NCBI GenBank assembly: GCA_031285815.1
Contig: JAITVM010000030.1
Span: forward strand, 1 to 23,932
DNA: 23,932 nt
Direction of reading: 5' to 3'
Source of the DNA: Clostridiales bacterium
Lineage (GTDB): Bacteria; Bacillota; Clostridia; Lachnospirales; JAITVM01
Shown here piece by piece: positions 14,347 through 21,447 of this stretch. Every line of letters begins with the position of its first letter. The stretch's first letter is position 1. The notes below the pieces were generated by a model. The model was not told the DNA's origin, did no database searches, and was given only the letters and a program-made list of their open reading frames with translations. Position numbers and translations under genes: made by a program.

Positions 14347-15525
14347 ATGAGCGATATGTTATCCCAAGACGAAATTAATGCCCTGTTAGGGGTTGTAAAC
14401 GGAACAAATGCAGATAACCCGGAAAAAACTGAACCCGGGGGAAGTGTAGATGCCGGGGGGGCAGTAGCAGATGATTCCCCAAATAACCTATTAGATAGCG
14501 AAGAAAAAGATATTTTAGGGGAAATGGGCAATATTGCAATGGGCACTTCAGCAACTACCCTTTTCACATTGCTACACAACAAGGTTTCCATCACAACGCC
14601 TAAAGTAGAGGTTATGACCTGGAGGGAAGTTAGCGAAAACTATCTAAGGCCCTGTGTAGGGATAAAAATAAGCTATAAATTAGGGTTTGTAGGAAGTAAT
14701 ATTTTGATATTAAAAGACAGGGACGTCAAAGTAATTTCAAATTTAATGATGGGCGGGGACGGGAAAGTATCTGATGAGGAACCGCTGAATGAAATAGATT
14801 TAAGCGCAATTGGGGAGGCGATGAACCAAATGGTTGGTTCATCGGTAACGTCATTAGCATCTCTTGTTGACATGAAAATTGATATAGAGACGCCAAAAGC
14901 TTTTGTAATGAATTTTGAAGACGATAAGCTGTTTGAGTCAATTAATATCGATGGCAACGAAAAGATCGCCAGGATATCTTTTAGGATGGTTATTGGCGAT
15001 ATAATAGACAGCCAGATAATGCAGATTTTCCCCCTAGATTTTGCGAAAGAGCTTGTTACGCTTATGAAGAAAGGCTATTCAAAAGTAAAAGAAGCTGAGG
15101 GGGACAAAGTGGAGAGTGTTAAGGAAGCAAAGCCAACTGGCGTAAAACCAGCACCTGCAAAGCCAACACCTGTAAAAACTGAGCAAAGGGCGCAGGAGCC
15201 TAAACGTGTTAACCAAAATATTAATGTTGCGCCTGCCCAATTTCAAGATTTTGATTTTAATGAACTAAACCAACAAAAAGAAAACATCGATATAATAATG
15301 GATGTCCCGTTAGAAGTTACTGTGGAATTAGGGCGCACATATAAAAAAATCAAAGAAATTTTGGAATTCTCGCCAGGCACAATAGTTGAACTGGATAAAA
15401 TTTCTGGAGAGCCCATTGATGTTTTGGTAAACGGGAGGTTTGTAGCTAAAGGGGAAGTTGTAGTTATAGACGAAAACTTTGGCATAAGGATTGTTGATAT
15501 TATTTCGTCTGAGAATAGGGTCTAG
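14347..15525 (+). CDS. fliY: FliY, CheC-FliN fusion switch phosphatase
   Basis: FliY (392 aa from ATG 14347) is the Gram-positive FliN equivalent that both builds the C-ring and dephosphorylates CheY-P. The N-terminal FliM-like peptide Leu-Ser-Gln-Asp-Glu-Ile-Asn-Ala-Leu-Leu (5-14) is followed by a two-lobed CheC-like domain. Both active-site motifs are visible: D55-x3-E59-x2-N62 and S153-x3-E157-x2-N160. A Pro/Lys/Ala-rich linker (about 260-300) leads to a C-terminal FliN/SpoA domain (about 315-390). I chose ATG 14347 because AAGGAGGA (14331-14338) sits 8 nt before it; the frame is open further upstream to TTG 14323 inside fliM. A G7 run (14455-14461) lies in the N-terminal linker. Confidence 0.95.
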   Translation: MSDMLSQDEINALLGVVNGTNADNPEKTEPGGSVDAGGAVADDSPNNLLDSEEKDILGEMGNIAMGTSATTLFTLLHNKVSITTPKVEVMTWREVSENYLRPCVGIKISYKLGFVGSNILILKDRDVKVISNLMMGGDGKVSDEEPLNEIDLSAIGEAMNQMVGSSVTSLASLVDMKIDIETPKAFVMNFEDDKLFESINIDGNEKIARISFRMVIGDIIDSQIMQIFPLDFAKELVTLMKKGYSKVKEAEGDKVESVKEAKPTGVKPAPAKPTPVKTEQRAQEPKRVNQNINVAPAQFQDFDFNELNQQKENIDIIMDVPLEVTVELGRTYKKIKEILEFSPGTIVELDKISGEPIDVLVNGRFVAKGEVVVIDENFGIRIVDIISSENRV

Positions 15526-15546
15526 AATGGGCCCGTGCGGGCGGGG

Positions 15547-15586
15547 ATAATTTGTATGTATTTTAATTAATGATAATACAAATAAT
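15547..15586. promoter_or_regulatory. Inverted repeat upstream of cheY
   Basis: ATAATTTGTAT (15547-15557) and ATACAAATAAT (15576-15586) form 11-bp arms with one mismatch, separated by 18 nt, in the 82-nt gap between fliY and the cheY ATG. A small GCCCG/CGGGC hairpin lies just before it (about 15532-15543). The spacing could fit a dimeric DNA-binding protein or an mRNA hairpin. No clear sigma-A or sigma-28 promoter with good -35 and -10 elements is seen. Confidence 0.4.
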
Positions 15587-15619
15587 ATTTATGATATTTA
15601 TTAAGGAGTGTGGGATTTT

Positions 15620-15982
15620 ATGCCGAAAAACATTTTATTGGTTGATGATGCTGCTTTTATGCGTATGATGCTTAAAGATATTTTGACAAAGAATGCTTAT
15701 ACAGTAGTTGGCGAAGCTGAAAACGGGAAGATAGCTGTTGAAAAATATAATGAATTAAAGCCTGACCTGATTATTATGGATATCACTATGCCTGAAATGG
15801 ACGGTATTGAAGCAGCTAAAGCAATTAAGTCAAACCACCCAGAGGCCCTTATTGTTATGTGTTCTGCAATGGGGCAGCAGGCCATGGTTATTGAAGCAAT
15901 CCAGGCAGGGGCTAGGGACTTTATTGTTAAACCGTTTCAGCCTGACAGGGTACTGGAAGCTGTCCAAAAAGTTATTGGCTAG
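15620..15982 (+). CDS. cheY: CheY, chemotaxis response regulator
   Basis: CheY (120 aa) is the single-domain response regulator that, once phosphorylated by CheA, binds FliM/FliY and controls motor direction. Active-site residues are D9 and D10, the phosphoacceptor D54 (in Ile-Ile-Met-Asp-Ile-Thr-Met-Pro), S82 and K104 (in Phe-Ile-Val-Lys-Pro-Phe). There is no output domain. Start ATG 15620 follows AAGGAG (15603-15608) at a slightly long distance; an in-frame GTG at 15608 overlaps the ribosome site and is rejected. Its place after fliY fits the role of FliY as CheY-P phosphatase. Confidence 0.95.
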   Translation: MPKNILLVDDAAFMRMMLKDILTKNAYTVVGEAENGKIAVEKYNELKPDLIIMDITMPEMDGIEAAKAIKSNHPEALIVMCSAMGQQAMVIEAIQAGARDFIVKPFQPDRVLEAVQKVIG

Positions 15983-16013
15983 TTGCCCAAGTTTTGAATA
16001 ATTTGAGATTTTA

Positions 16014-16101
16014 ATTGATACTAACCGTTGGCAAGGGTAACAGTAAAAAATTCTTGCGCTAAAAATTTTTATTGCCTTGTTTATAAACGGTTAGTATCAA
16101 T
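16014..16101 (+). other. 88-nt long hairpin between cheY and fliP
   Basis: The 16-nt arm ATTGATACTAACCGTT (16014-16029) is a perfect inverted repeat of AACGGTTAGTATCAAT (16086-16101). A further CAAGG (16032-16036) pairs with CCTTG (16075-16079), and A/T-rich arms inside can pair again. The stem is not followed by a T-run, so it is not a simple terminator. No target-site duplication is obvious at its edges. It could be a miniature inverted-repeat element, an mRNA processing site or a structured RNA; the sequence alone does not decide. Confidence 0.75.
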
Positions 16102-16150
16102 AGAAAATTTCCCCTTTAGCAAATTGGCTTTTAAAAGGGCTGCTTATTTT

Positions 16151-16228
16151 ATGGCAGCAGGTTTCCTATTGGGTTTGTGTTTTTTAAGGGCCTGCATATT
16201 TGTGGGTTACATTTATATTTGGGGTTAA
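16151..16228 (+). CDS. Possible 25-aa hydrophobic micropeptide before fliP
   Basis: ATG 16151 opens a 25-codon frame ending at the TAA at 16226-16228, three bases before the fliP ATG. The product is almost entirely hydrophobic (Ala, Gly, Phe, Leu, Ile, Cys, Tyr, Trp with one Arg) and could form one transmembrane helix. An AAGGG lies 11 nt upstream, a rather long spacing. The longer frame back to TTG 16028 runs through the hairpin and has an odd Cys/Tyr/Phe-rich composition. It could be a leader peptide coupled to fliP, a remnant of fliO, or chance. No homology is recognised. Confidence 0.2.
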   Translation: MAAGFLLGLCFLRACIFVGYIYIWG

Positions 16229-16231
16229 AAA

Positions 16232-17017
16232 ATGAATAACATACTAAAGATAAACCGGATGATAGTATTATTAATTATTTTTTTTATATTAACAGGCGGG
16301 GAAGCTTTTGCTGGTGAAATAACTGTGCCCCCTGTGCCGGATATACCATCTATTGAATTTAATTTTAATAATGGGGCCAGCCAAAATGGTGACAGTATGG
16401 TTCAGCTTTTAATACTTTTAACCGTAATTGCGCTTGCGCCATCAATTTTAATTATGATGACGAGTTTTACAAGGATAATAATTGCGCTCCATTTTTTGCG
16501 CTCAGCTTTAGGGACACAACAGATGCCGCCTAACCAAGTATTGATTGGGCTTGCCCTTATATTGACAATGTTTGTTATGGGGCCGGTTTTTTCTGAAATA
16601 AATGAAGCGGCATTTGAACCATATTCCAAAGGGGAGATAACGCAGGAAACAGCGCTTGAATTGGGCATGGGCCCGATCCGGAAGTTTATGTTTGCACAAA
16701 CTGACGAAAAAGACATGGCGCTTTTTTTAGAGCTTTCAGGTGAGGTGTACCAAGCTATAGACGACATACCAAGCAGTGTCTTAATACCGGCTTTTATATT
16801 GGGTGAATTAACGAAAGGTTTTATATTTGGCGTTATTGTTTACATACCATTCATTGTAGTTGATATGGTGGTTGCGTCTGTACTTATGGCGATGGGGATG
16901 ATGATGCTGCCACCGGCAATGATTTCAATGCCTTTTAAAATCCTGATTTTTGTATTAGCCGGCGGGTTTAATATTGTTATAGAAAACTTAGTTAAGACTT
17001 TTAAGATGGTATTATAG
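16232..17017 (+). CDS. fliP: FliP, flagellar export gate protein
   Basis: FliP (261 aa) forms the core of the type III export gate with FliQ and FliR. A signal peptide is visible (about 1-28, hydrophobic core with an Ala-Phe-Ala/Gly cleavage point), which is characteristic of FliP. The signature Thr-Ser-Phe-Thr-Arg-Ile-Ile-Ile-Ala...Leu-Arg-Ser-Ala-Leu-Gly-Thr-Gln-Gln-Met-Pro-Pro-Asn-Gln is present at about 75-102. Further membrane helices lie at about 55-75, 103-118, 188-205 and 215-260. The ribosome site is a modest GGGG before ATG 16232. The usual assembly partner FliO is not recognisable upstream. Confidence 0.96.
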   Translation: MNNILKINRMIVLLIIFFILTGGEAFAGEITVPPVPDIPSIEFNFNNGASQNGDSMVQLLILLTVIALAPSILIMMTSFTRIIIALHFLRSALGTQQMPPNQVLIGLALILTMFVMGPVFSEINEAAFEPYSKGEITQETALELGMGPIRKFMFAQTDEKDMALFLELSGEVYQAIDDIPSSVLIPAFILGELTKGFIFGVIVYIPFIVVDMVVASVLMAMGMMMLPPAMISMPFKILIFVLAGGFNIVIENLVKTFKMVL

Positions 17018-17029
17018 GAGGGCTTAGCC

Positions 17030-17302
17030 ATGTCTCATGATAAAGTGCTTGAAATTGTACAAGATGCCGTTATGGCAACGCTAATTACTTCGGCCCCGCC
17101 ACTTTTATTAGGGCTTGTTGTTGGGCTTGTTGTAAGCGTATTCCAAGCGGTTACATCTATCCAGGAGCAAACTTTGGCATTTGTACCAAAGATAGCCGCC
17201 GTATTGTTGTCACTAATCCTTTTTGGTGGGTTTATGTTAGGCACCATGCAGGATTTTATTATAAACCTCTATTCACAAATACCAGATTTGCTCGGGCGGT
17301 AA
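17030..17302 (+). CDS. fliQ: FliQ, flagellar export gate protein
   Basis: FliQ (90 aa, the usual length) is a two-helix gate subunit that assembles around the FliP-FliR core. Helices lie at about 17-40 and 50-75. Family marks are Pro-Pro-Leu-Leu-Leu-Gly-Leu-Val-Val-Gly-Leu-Val-Val-Ser and Gln-Ala-Val-Thr-Ser-Ile-Gln-Glu-Gln-Thr-Leu. ATG 17030 lies shortly after an AGGAGGG site that overlaps the fliP stop. It is followed by a 60-nt gap with no clear signal, then fliR. Confidence 0.95.
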   Translation: MSHDKVLEIVQDAVMATLITSAPPLLLGLVVGLVVSVFQAVTSIQEQTLAFVPKIAAVLLSLILFGGFMLGTMQDFIINLYSQIPDLLGR

Positions 17303-17362
17303 TTAATTTTATTAAAACTTGTATCCGCTTACCAAATATGCAAAAGATAAAAGAGGGGTAAA

Positions 17363-18157
17363 ATGTACCTAACATACCTATATAGTAATATCGACATTTA
17401 CTTTATAATATTAACACGTATCCTTGGATTTTTTGTAATGCTGCCTGTTATTTCAGGGTCTAGTATACCGAATGCAGTGAAGCTGCCGCTTGTTTTGATT
17501 TCAACTGCCCTAGTCTATTCCAGCCAAGCTGTACAAGCTATTGATTATGGCAATAGTTATTTGGGGTTTGGGGCATTAATGTTTAAAGAATTTATGGTAG
17601 GCGCATTAATAGCATTTGTTGGGTATATGATTTTTACTTTAGTTTATTTAGTAGGGCAGCTTATTGATTTCCAATTGGGGCTTTCAATGGTTTCGGTTTT
17701 TGACCCAGTCAGCCAATTACAAATACCTATTACAGGTAATTTGATTTATTACATGGTTTGTTTGCTTTTTGTCCAATCAGGCGGGCTAAACGCCTTTGCC
17801 GCTTTAATCCTTAGTAGCTATAAAATGCTTCAGCCAGGCAAGGCTTCATTGCTTTTAAACGGTGAGGTAGTTATTTTCTTTTTGGATTTGACTACTGAGG
17901 TTTTTTCTATAGGCGTAAAATATTCGCTCCCTGTCCTTGGCGGCATAATAGTTTTGGACGTTGCGTTGGGCCTTTTAGTAAAAGCTGTGCCACAAGCAAA
18001 TATATTTGTCGTCGGCATACCGCTTAAGCTTTTAGTAGGGTTTTTAATTTTATATATAAGCATACCTACTTTTATAGATATGTATAATTATATTTTTGAT
18101 GAATCGTATAGCAAGATGTTAGACCTAATGCAGGGGTTGGTTTTAAATGGAAGATGA
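17363..18157 (+). CDS. fliR: FliR, flagellar export gate protein
   Basis: FliR (264 aa) completes the export gate core with FliP and FliQ. It is a highly hydrophobic protein with about six membrane helices. Typical stretches are Thr-Arg-Ile-Leu-Gly-Phe-Phe-Val-Met-Leu-Pro-Val near the N-terminus and Gly-Gln-Leu-Ile-Asp-Phe-Gln-Leu-Gly-Leu-Ser-Met in the middle, followed by Asp-Pro-Val-Ser-Gln. ATG 17363 follows AGAGGGG. The 3' end overlaps flhB by 11 nt, consistent with translational coupling; in some clostridia fliR and flhB are fused, but here they are separate. Confidence 0.95.
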   Translation: MYLTYLYSNIDIYFIILTRILGFFVMLPVISGSSIPNAVKLPLVLISTALVYSSQAVQAIDYGNSYLGFGALMFKEFMVGALIAFVGYMIFTLVYLVGQLIDFQLGLSMVSVFDPVSQLQIPITGNLIYYMVCLLFVQSGGLNAFAALILSSYKMLQPGKASLLLNGEVVIFFLDLTTEVFSIGVKYSLPVLGGIIVLDVALGLLVKAVPQANIFVVGIPLKLLVGFLILYISIPTFIDMYNYIFDESYSKMLDLMQGLVLNGR

Positions 18158-19253
18158 TTATAAGCTGTTGTTAAAAATAAATTTATCTTATTTTGATGAC
18201 GGCGAAAAAACTGAAGAGCCTACACAAAAGAAAAAGAAAACAGCGAGGGAAGAAGGGCAAGTCGCTAAGAGTACCGAGGTTGGGACCGCGTTTTTATTTA
18301 TCGCGGTTTTTTTAGGCTTAAAATCTTTTGCCGGTTTTATGTATGATAGGATATTGGCTATTTTTAGGCATAATTTTACACTCAGTTCAGAGATAGAAGA
18401 TATATTTAACCTTGATTTTATGAAAAGCTACATAACTTACATGTTTATACAAATAATAATAATATCTGCCCCATTACTGGCGGCCTCGTTAATTGTTGGG
18501 GTAGCTTCGAATATCATACAGGTTGGGTGGGCACCGACAGGAAAAGCTATTAAGCCAAATTTTAAACGGCTAAACCCTATTTCAGGGATGAAAAAGCTTT
18601 TCTCGATGCAAGCAATTACAGAGCTGCTTAAGTCGGTTGTTAAAATTTTTGTTATTGTATTGGTTTTGTATAACACTGCTATGGATAGGAAAGCCTTATT
18701 GCTTGCCATTACAAATATGGAATTGTTGGAGTCGGCAGGGGTTTTAGGCCAAGTTATTGTTGATATGGGCATAAATGTTGGGGTTTTTTATTTGTTTGTA
18801 GCCCTTGCGGATTTTATATACCAAAGGTTCAAGCATAATAAAGAATTGCGTATGACTAAACAGGAAATTAAAGAGGAGTATAAACAAGCGGAAGGCAACC
18901 CACAAATAAAAGGGGCGATCCGCCAACGTATGAGGGAAGCATCCTTGCGGCGTATGATGTCAGATGTAAAAAAAGCAGATGTTATAATTACAAACCCTAC
19001 CCATTATGCAGTTGCGGTTAAATATGACAGCGGTGCAGACCAGGCCCCGGTTGTTTTAGCAAAAGGCGTTGACTACATGGCAAAAAGGATTAGGGAAAAC
19101 GCAAAAGGGAACAATGTTCAAATAGTTGAAAATAAACCGCTTGCCAGGGCTTTGTATGAGACTTGTGATATTGGGAAACAGATACCGCCCGAACTTTATC
19201 AGGCTGTGGCCGAGATATTGGCGTTTGTATATAAACTCAAAAATAAAATTTAA
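18147..19253 (+). CDS. flhB: FlhB, export specificity switch
   Basis: FlhB (368 aa) controls which substrates the flagellar export apparatus accepts and responds to FliK. The N-terminus has the family start Leu-Asn/Asn-Leu-x-Tyr-Phe, then Glu-Lys-Thr-Glu-x-Pro-Thr-x-Lys-Lys and Gly-Gln-Val-Ala-Lys-Ser. Four membrane helices lie at about 46-66, 95-125, 160-180 and 205-225. The autocleavage motif NPTH is at residues 283-286, predicted to split between Asn and Pro. ATG 18147 lies inside the end of fliR, with CAGGGG upstream as ribosome site. Confidence 0.97.
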   Translation: MEDDYKLLLKINLSYFDDGEKTEEPTQKKKKTAREEGQVAKSTEVGTAFLFIAVFLGLKSFAGFMYDRILAIFRHNFTLSSEIEDIFNLDFMKSYITYMFIQIIIISAPLLAASLIVGVASNIIQVGWAPTGKAIKPNFKRLNPISGMKKLFSMQAITELLKSVVKIFVIVLVLYNTAMDRKALLLAITNMELLESAGVLGQVIVDMGINVGVFYLFVALADFIYQRFKHNKELRMTKQEIKEEYKQAEGNPQIKGAIRQRMREASLRRMMSDVKKADVIITNPTHYAVAVKYDSGADQAPVVLAKGVDYMAKRIRENAKGNNVQIVENKPLARALYETCDIGKQIPPELYQAVAEILAFVYKLKNKI

Positions 19254-19285
19254 AAATTGTATTTTAAAAAAATTTTTCTAGATAT

Positions 19286-19294
19286 TTTGTCGAA
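19286..19294. promoter_or_regulatory. Spo0A-like box upstream of flhA
   Basis: TTTGTCGAA matches the Spo0A binding consensus (core TGTCGAA). It lies just upstream of two overlapping TATAAT hexamers (19297-19302 and 19302-19307). A matching TTGACA-type -35 is not evident. The box is short and could occur by chance; its position in a promoter-like gap adds weight. Confidence 0.4.
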
Positions 19295-19311
19295 GTTATA
19301 ATATAATATAA

Positions 19312-19337
19312 GAAAGTTCAGGGAAATTGTCCGATAA
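19312..19337 (+). promoter_or_regulatory. Probable sigma-28 (SigD/FliA-type) promoter for flhA
   Basis: GAAAGTTC (19312-19319) resembles the sigma-28 -35 element TAAAGTTT, and TCCGATAA (19330-19337) matches the -10 element GCCGATAA at seven of eight bases. The 14-nt distance from GAAA to TCCGATAA is within the Bacillus SigD range (14-16). It lies about 65 nt before the flhA ATG in the 148-nt gap after flhB, one of the longest gaps in the operon. Predicted transcription would cover flhA, flhF, flhG and downstream genes. Confidence 0.6.
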
Positions 19338-19401
19338 TTTTCCAGAGATTACTGTGTTGGCCAGAATTTACGTATGATAAATAAATGCAAGGAGAATACA
19401 A

Positions 19402-21447
19402 ATGAGATATAAAGAAGCTTCAATTGGGGTTTTTATAATCACAGTTGTTATTTGTATTATAATTCCAGTAAATAAGATATTAATGGATTTTCTATTAATG
19501 CTTAGTATATTTATGGGGTTATTAATTTTGTTAGACGCACTTTACGCAAAAGAAGTTTTGGACATGTCGTTATTCCCTACGATATTGTTGATATTTACTC
19601 TTTACAGGCTTGTACTTAATTTATCGACTACAAAGCTTATATTGGGTTCAGGTGACGCAGGGGGCGTTATTTCAGCTTTTGCCTCCTTTGTTGCAGGGGG
19701 GAATTTGGTACTAGGGGCAATAGTATTTTTTATAATCGTGCTTGTAAATTTTATGGTTATTACGAAAGGCTCTGAACGTGTTGCTGAAGTAAGCGCCAGG
19801 TTTACCTTAGACGCTATGCCGGGTAAGCAAATGGCAATTGACGCAGACCTTAACGCGGGCCTTATTGATGAGGCGGAAGCAAAATTACGCAGGAAAAAAA
19901 TAACTGACGAAGCTAATTTTTATGGCGCAATGGATGGTGCCAGTAAATTTGTAAAGAATGACGCGATAGTAGGTATAATAATTACTTTTGTTAACCTTTT
20001 AGGCGGGGCAGCCATGGGTATGACAGGGCTCGGGAACAATGGCGCAGTGCTCCCTTTTGGCGAAGCAATTCAAGTGTATGCACTCCTGACTATAGGCGAT
20101 GGGCTTGTCGGGCAGATACCATCATTATTGACGTCTGTTGCGACTGGTATATTGGTAACAAAGTCTACGGTTGAAACAGAACTGAGTACAACCCTTATAA
20201 AGCAGATTTTTTCTAACCCGCTTGTCCTGTTTATTTCCGGTGGGGTATTGATTTTATTGGGTTTTACACCGCTGCCTGGGTTTATATTTGTCCCATTCGG
20301 AACTTTTATTTTAGTTATGGGGCTCCAGTCGGGCAAGAAAGAAAGGCAAGAAGCCATTAATGCAGAAATAACATCTGAAGATGATGATGTTGAAGAAATT
20401 AGGCGCCCTGAAAATGTTATCGGGCTTTTAAATGTTGACCCTATACTTTTGATTTTCGGTTATGGCCTGATCCCGCTTGTCGATAGCAACCAAGGCGGCG
20501 ACCTGCTTGACAGGGTTGTTATGATCCGTAGGCAAATAGCCCTTGAATTAGGTGCGGTTGTACCGATAATAAGGCTGCGTGATGATATTAAGCTAAGCCC
20601 AAACCAGTACAAAATTTTAATAAGGGGAGTAGAAGTAGCCGGCGGGGAAATATTGTTTGACCATTATATGGCTATGAACCCAGGCTATGTTGAAGAAGAA
20701 ATAGATGGCATCGAAACCGTTGAGCCTTATATGGGGCTGCCGGCGCTATGGATTTCTGAAGGGCAGAGGGAACGGGCGGAAGCTTTAGGCTATACGGTTG
20801 TAGACCCGCCTGCCATCATTGCAACGCATTTAACTGAGATTATACGCCAGTATTTGAATGAACTTTTAACAAGGCAGGATGTCCAAACCTTAATTGATAA
20901 TGCGAAAGAGTCTAACCCGGTATTGGTAGATGAGCTTGTGCCGAAACAAATGAGTATAGGCGAGGTGCAAAAGGTGCTTAGCAACCTCTTAAAAGAAGGC
21001 ATATCTATACGGGATTTAGTTTCTATACTAGAAACCCTTGCTGACTATTCAGGCATCACAAGGGATACTGACATGCTGACCGAATATGTCCGGCAATCCC
21101 TTAGGCGCGCCATATCAAAAAAATATTTTGAAAGTGATGTTAATAACGTAATTACTTTGGACCCAGAGCTTGAGCAGGAGATTATGAACTCAATCCAGCA
21201 GTCTGAACAAGGGAATTATTTAGCAATTGAACCGAATTTAAGCCATAGGATTTTTTCCAATTTAAAACAAGAGATAAATAAGCTTACATCAATGGGCCAA
21301 CAGCCAATAATTTTAACCTCGCCAATTGTCAGGTTATATTTTAAGCGGCTCGTTGAACAAGTTGCGCCGGATTTAGTCGTGCTTTCGTATAACGAGCTTG
21401 ACCCGGCAACAGAAATACAATCTATTGGGATGGTGGGTATAGCGTGA
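19402..21447 (+). CDS. flhA: FlhA, export gate protein
   Basis: FlhA (681 aa) forms the nonameric export gate ring that uses the proton motive force and docks export substrates and chaperones. The N-terminal third has about eight membrane helices. The FHIPEP-family signature Arg-Phe-Thr-Leu-Asp-Ala-Met-Pro-Gly-Lys-Gln-Met-Ala-Ile-Asp-Ala-Asp is at about 133-149. The C-terminal cytoplasmic domain (about 330-681) is complete and includes the Val-Pro-x2-Leu-Arg-Asp-Asp and Arg-Gln-Leu/Arg-Gln-Tyr regions. ATG 19402 follows AAGGAGA. A probable sigma-28 promoter precedes it. It overlaps flhF by 4 nt. Confidence 0.97.
   Translation: MRYKEASIGVFIITVVICIIIPVNKILMDFLLMLSIFMGLLILLDALYAKEVLDMSLFPTILLIFTLYRLVLNLSTTKLILGSGDAGGVISAFASFVAGGNLVLGAIVFFIIVLVNFMVITKGSERVAEVSARFTLDAMPGKQMAIDADLNAGLIDEAEAKLRRKKITDEANFYGAMDGASKFVKNDAIVGIIITFVNLLGGAAMGMTGLGNNGAVLPFGEAIQVYALLTIGDGLVGQIPSLLTSVATGILVTKSTVETELSTTLIKQIFSNPLVLFISGGVLILLGFTPLPGFIFVPFGTFILVMGLQSGKKERQEAINAEITSEDDDVEEIRRPENVIGLLNVDPILLIFGYGLIPLVDSNQGGDLLDRVVMIRRQIALELGAVVPIIRLRDDIKLSPNQYKILIRGVEVAGGEILFDHYMAMNPGYVEEEIDGIETVEPYMGLPALWISEGQRERAEALGYTVVDPPAIIATHLTEIIRQYLNELLTRQDVQTLIDNAKESNPVLVDELVPKQMSIGEVQKVLSNLLKEGISIRDLVSILETLADYSGITRDTDMLTEYVRQSLRRAISKKYFESDVNNVITLDPELEQEIMNSIQQSEQGNYLAIEPNLSHRIFSNLKQEINKLTSMGQQPIILTSPIVRLYFKRLVEQVAPDLVVLSYNELDPATEIQSIGMVGIA

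Noticed and set aside
15608..15610. GTG as an alternative start for cheY
   Set aside because: It overlaps the AAGGAG ribosome site; the ATG at 15620 gives the conserved CheY N-terminus.
16028..16228. 66-codon frame as a possible FliO
   Set aside because: Its start lies in the long hairpin, it has no ribosome site, its composition is odd, and its hydrophobic part is C-terminal, unlike FliO which has an N-terminal membrane helix.
19321..19345. Imperfect hairpin before flhA as a terminator of the upstream genes
   Set aside because: The stem is short and bulged and is not followed by a T-run; it overlaps the sigma-28-like -10 element.
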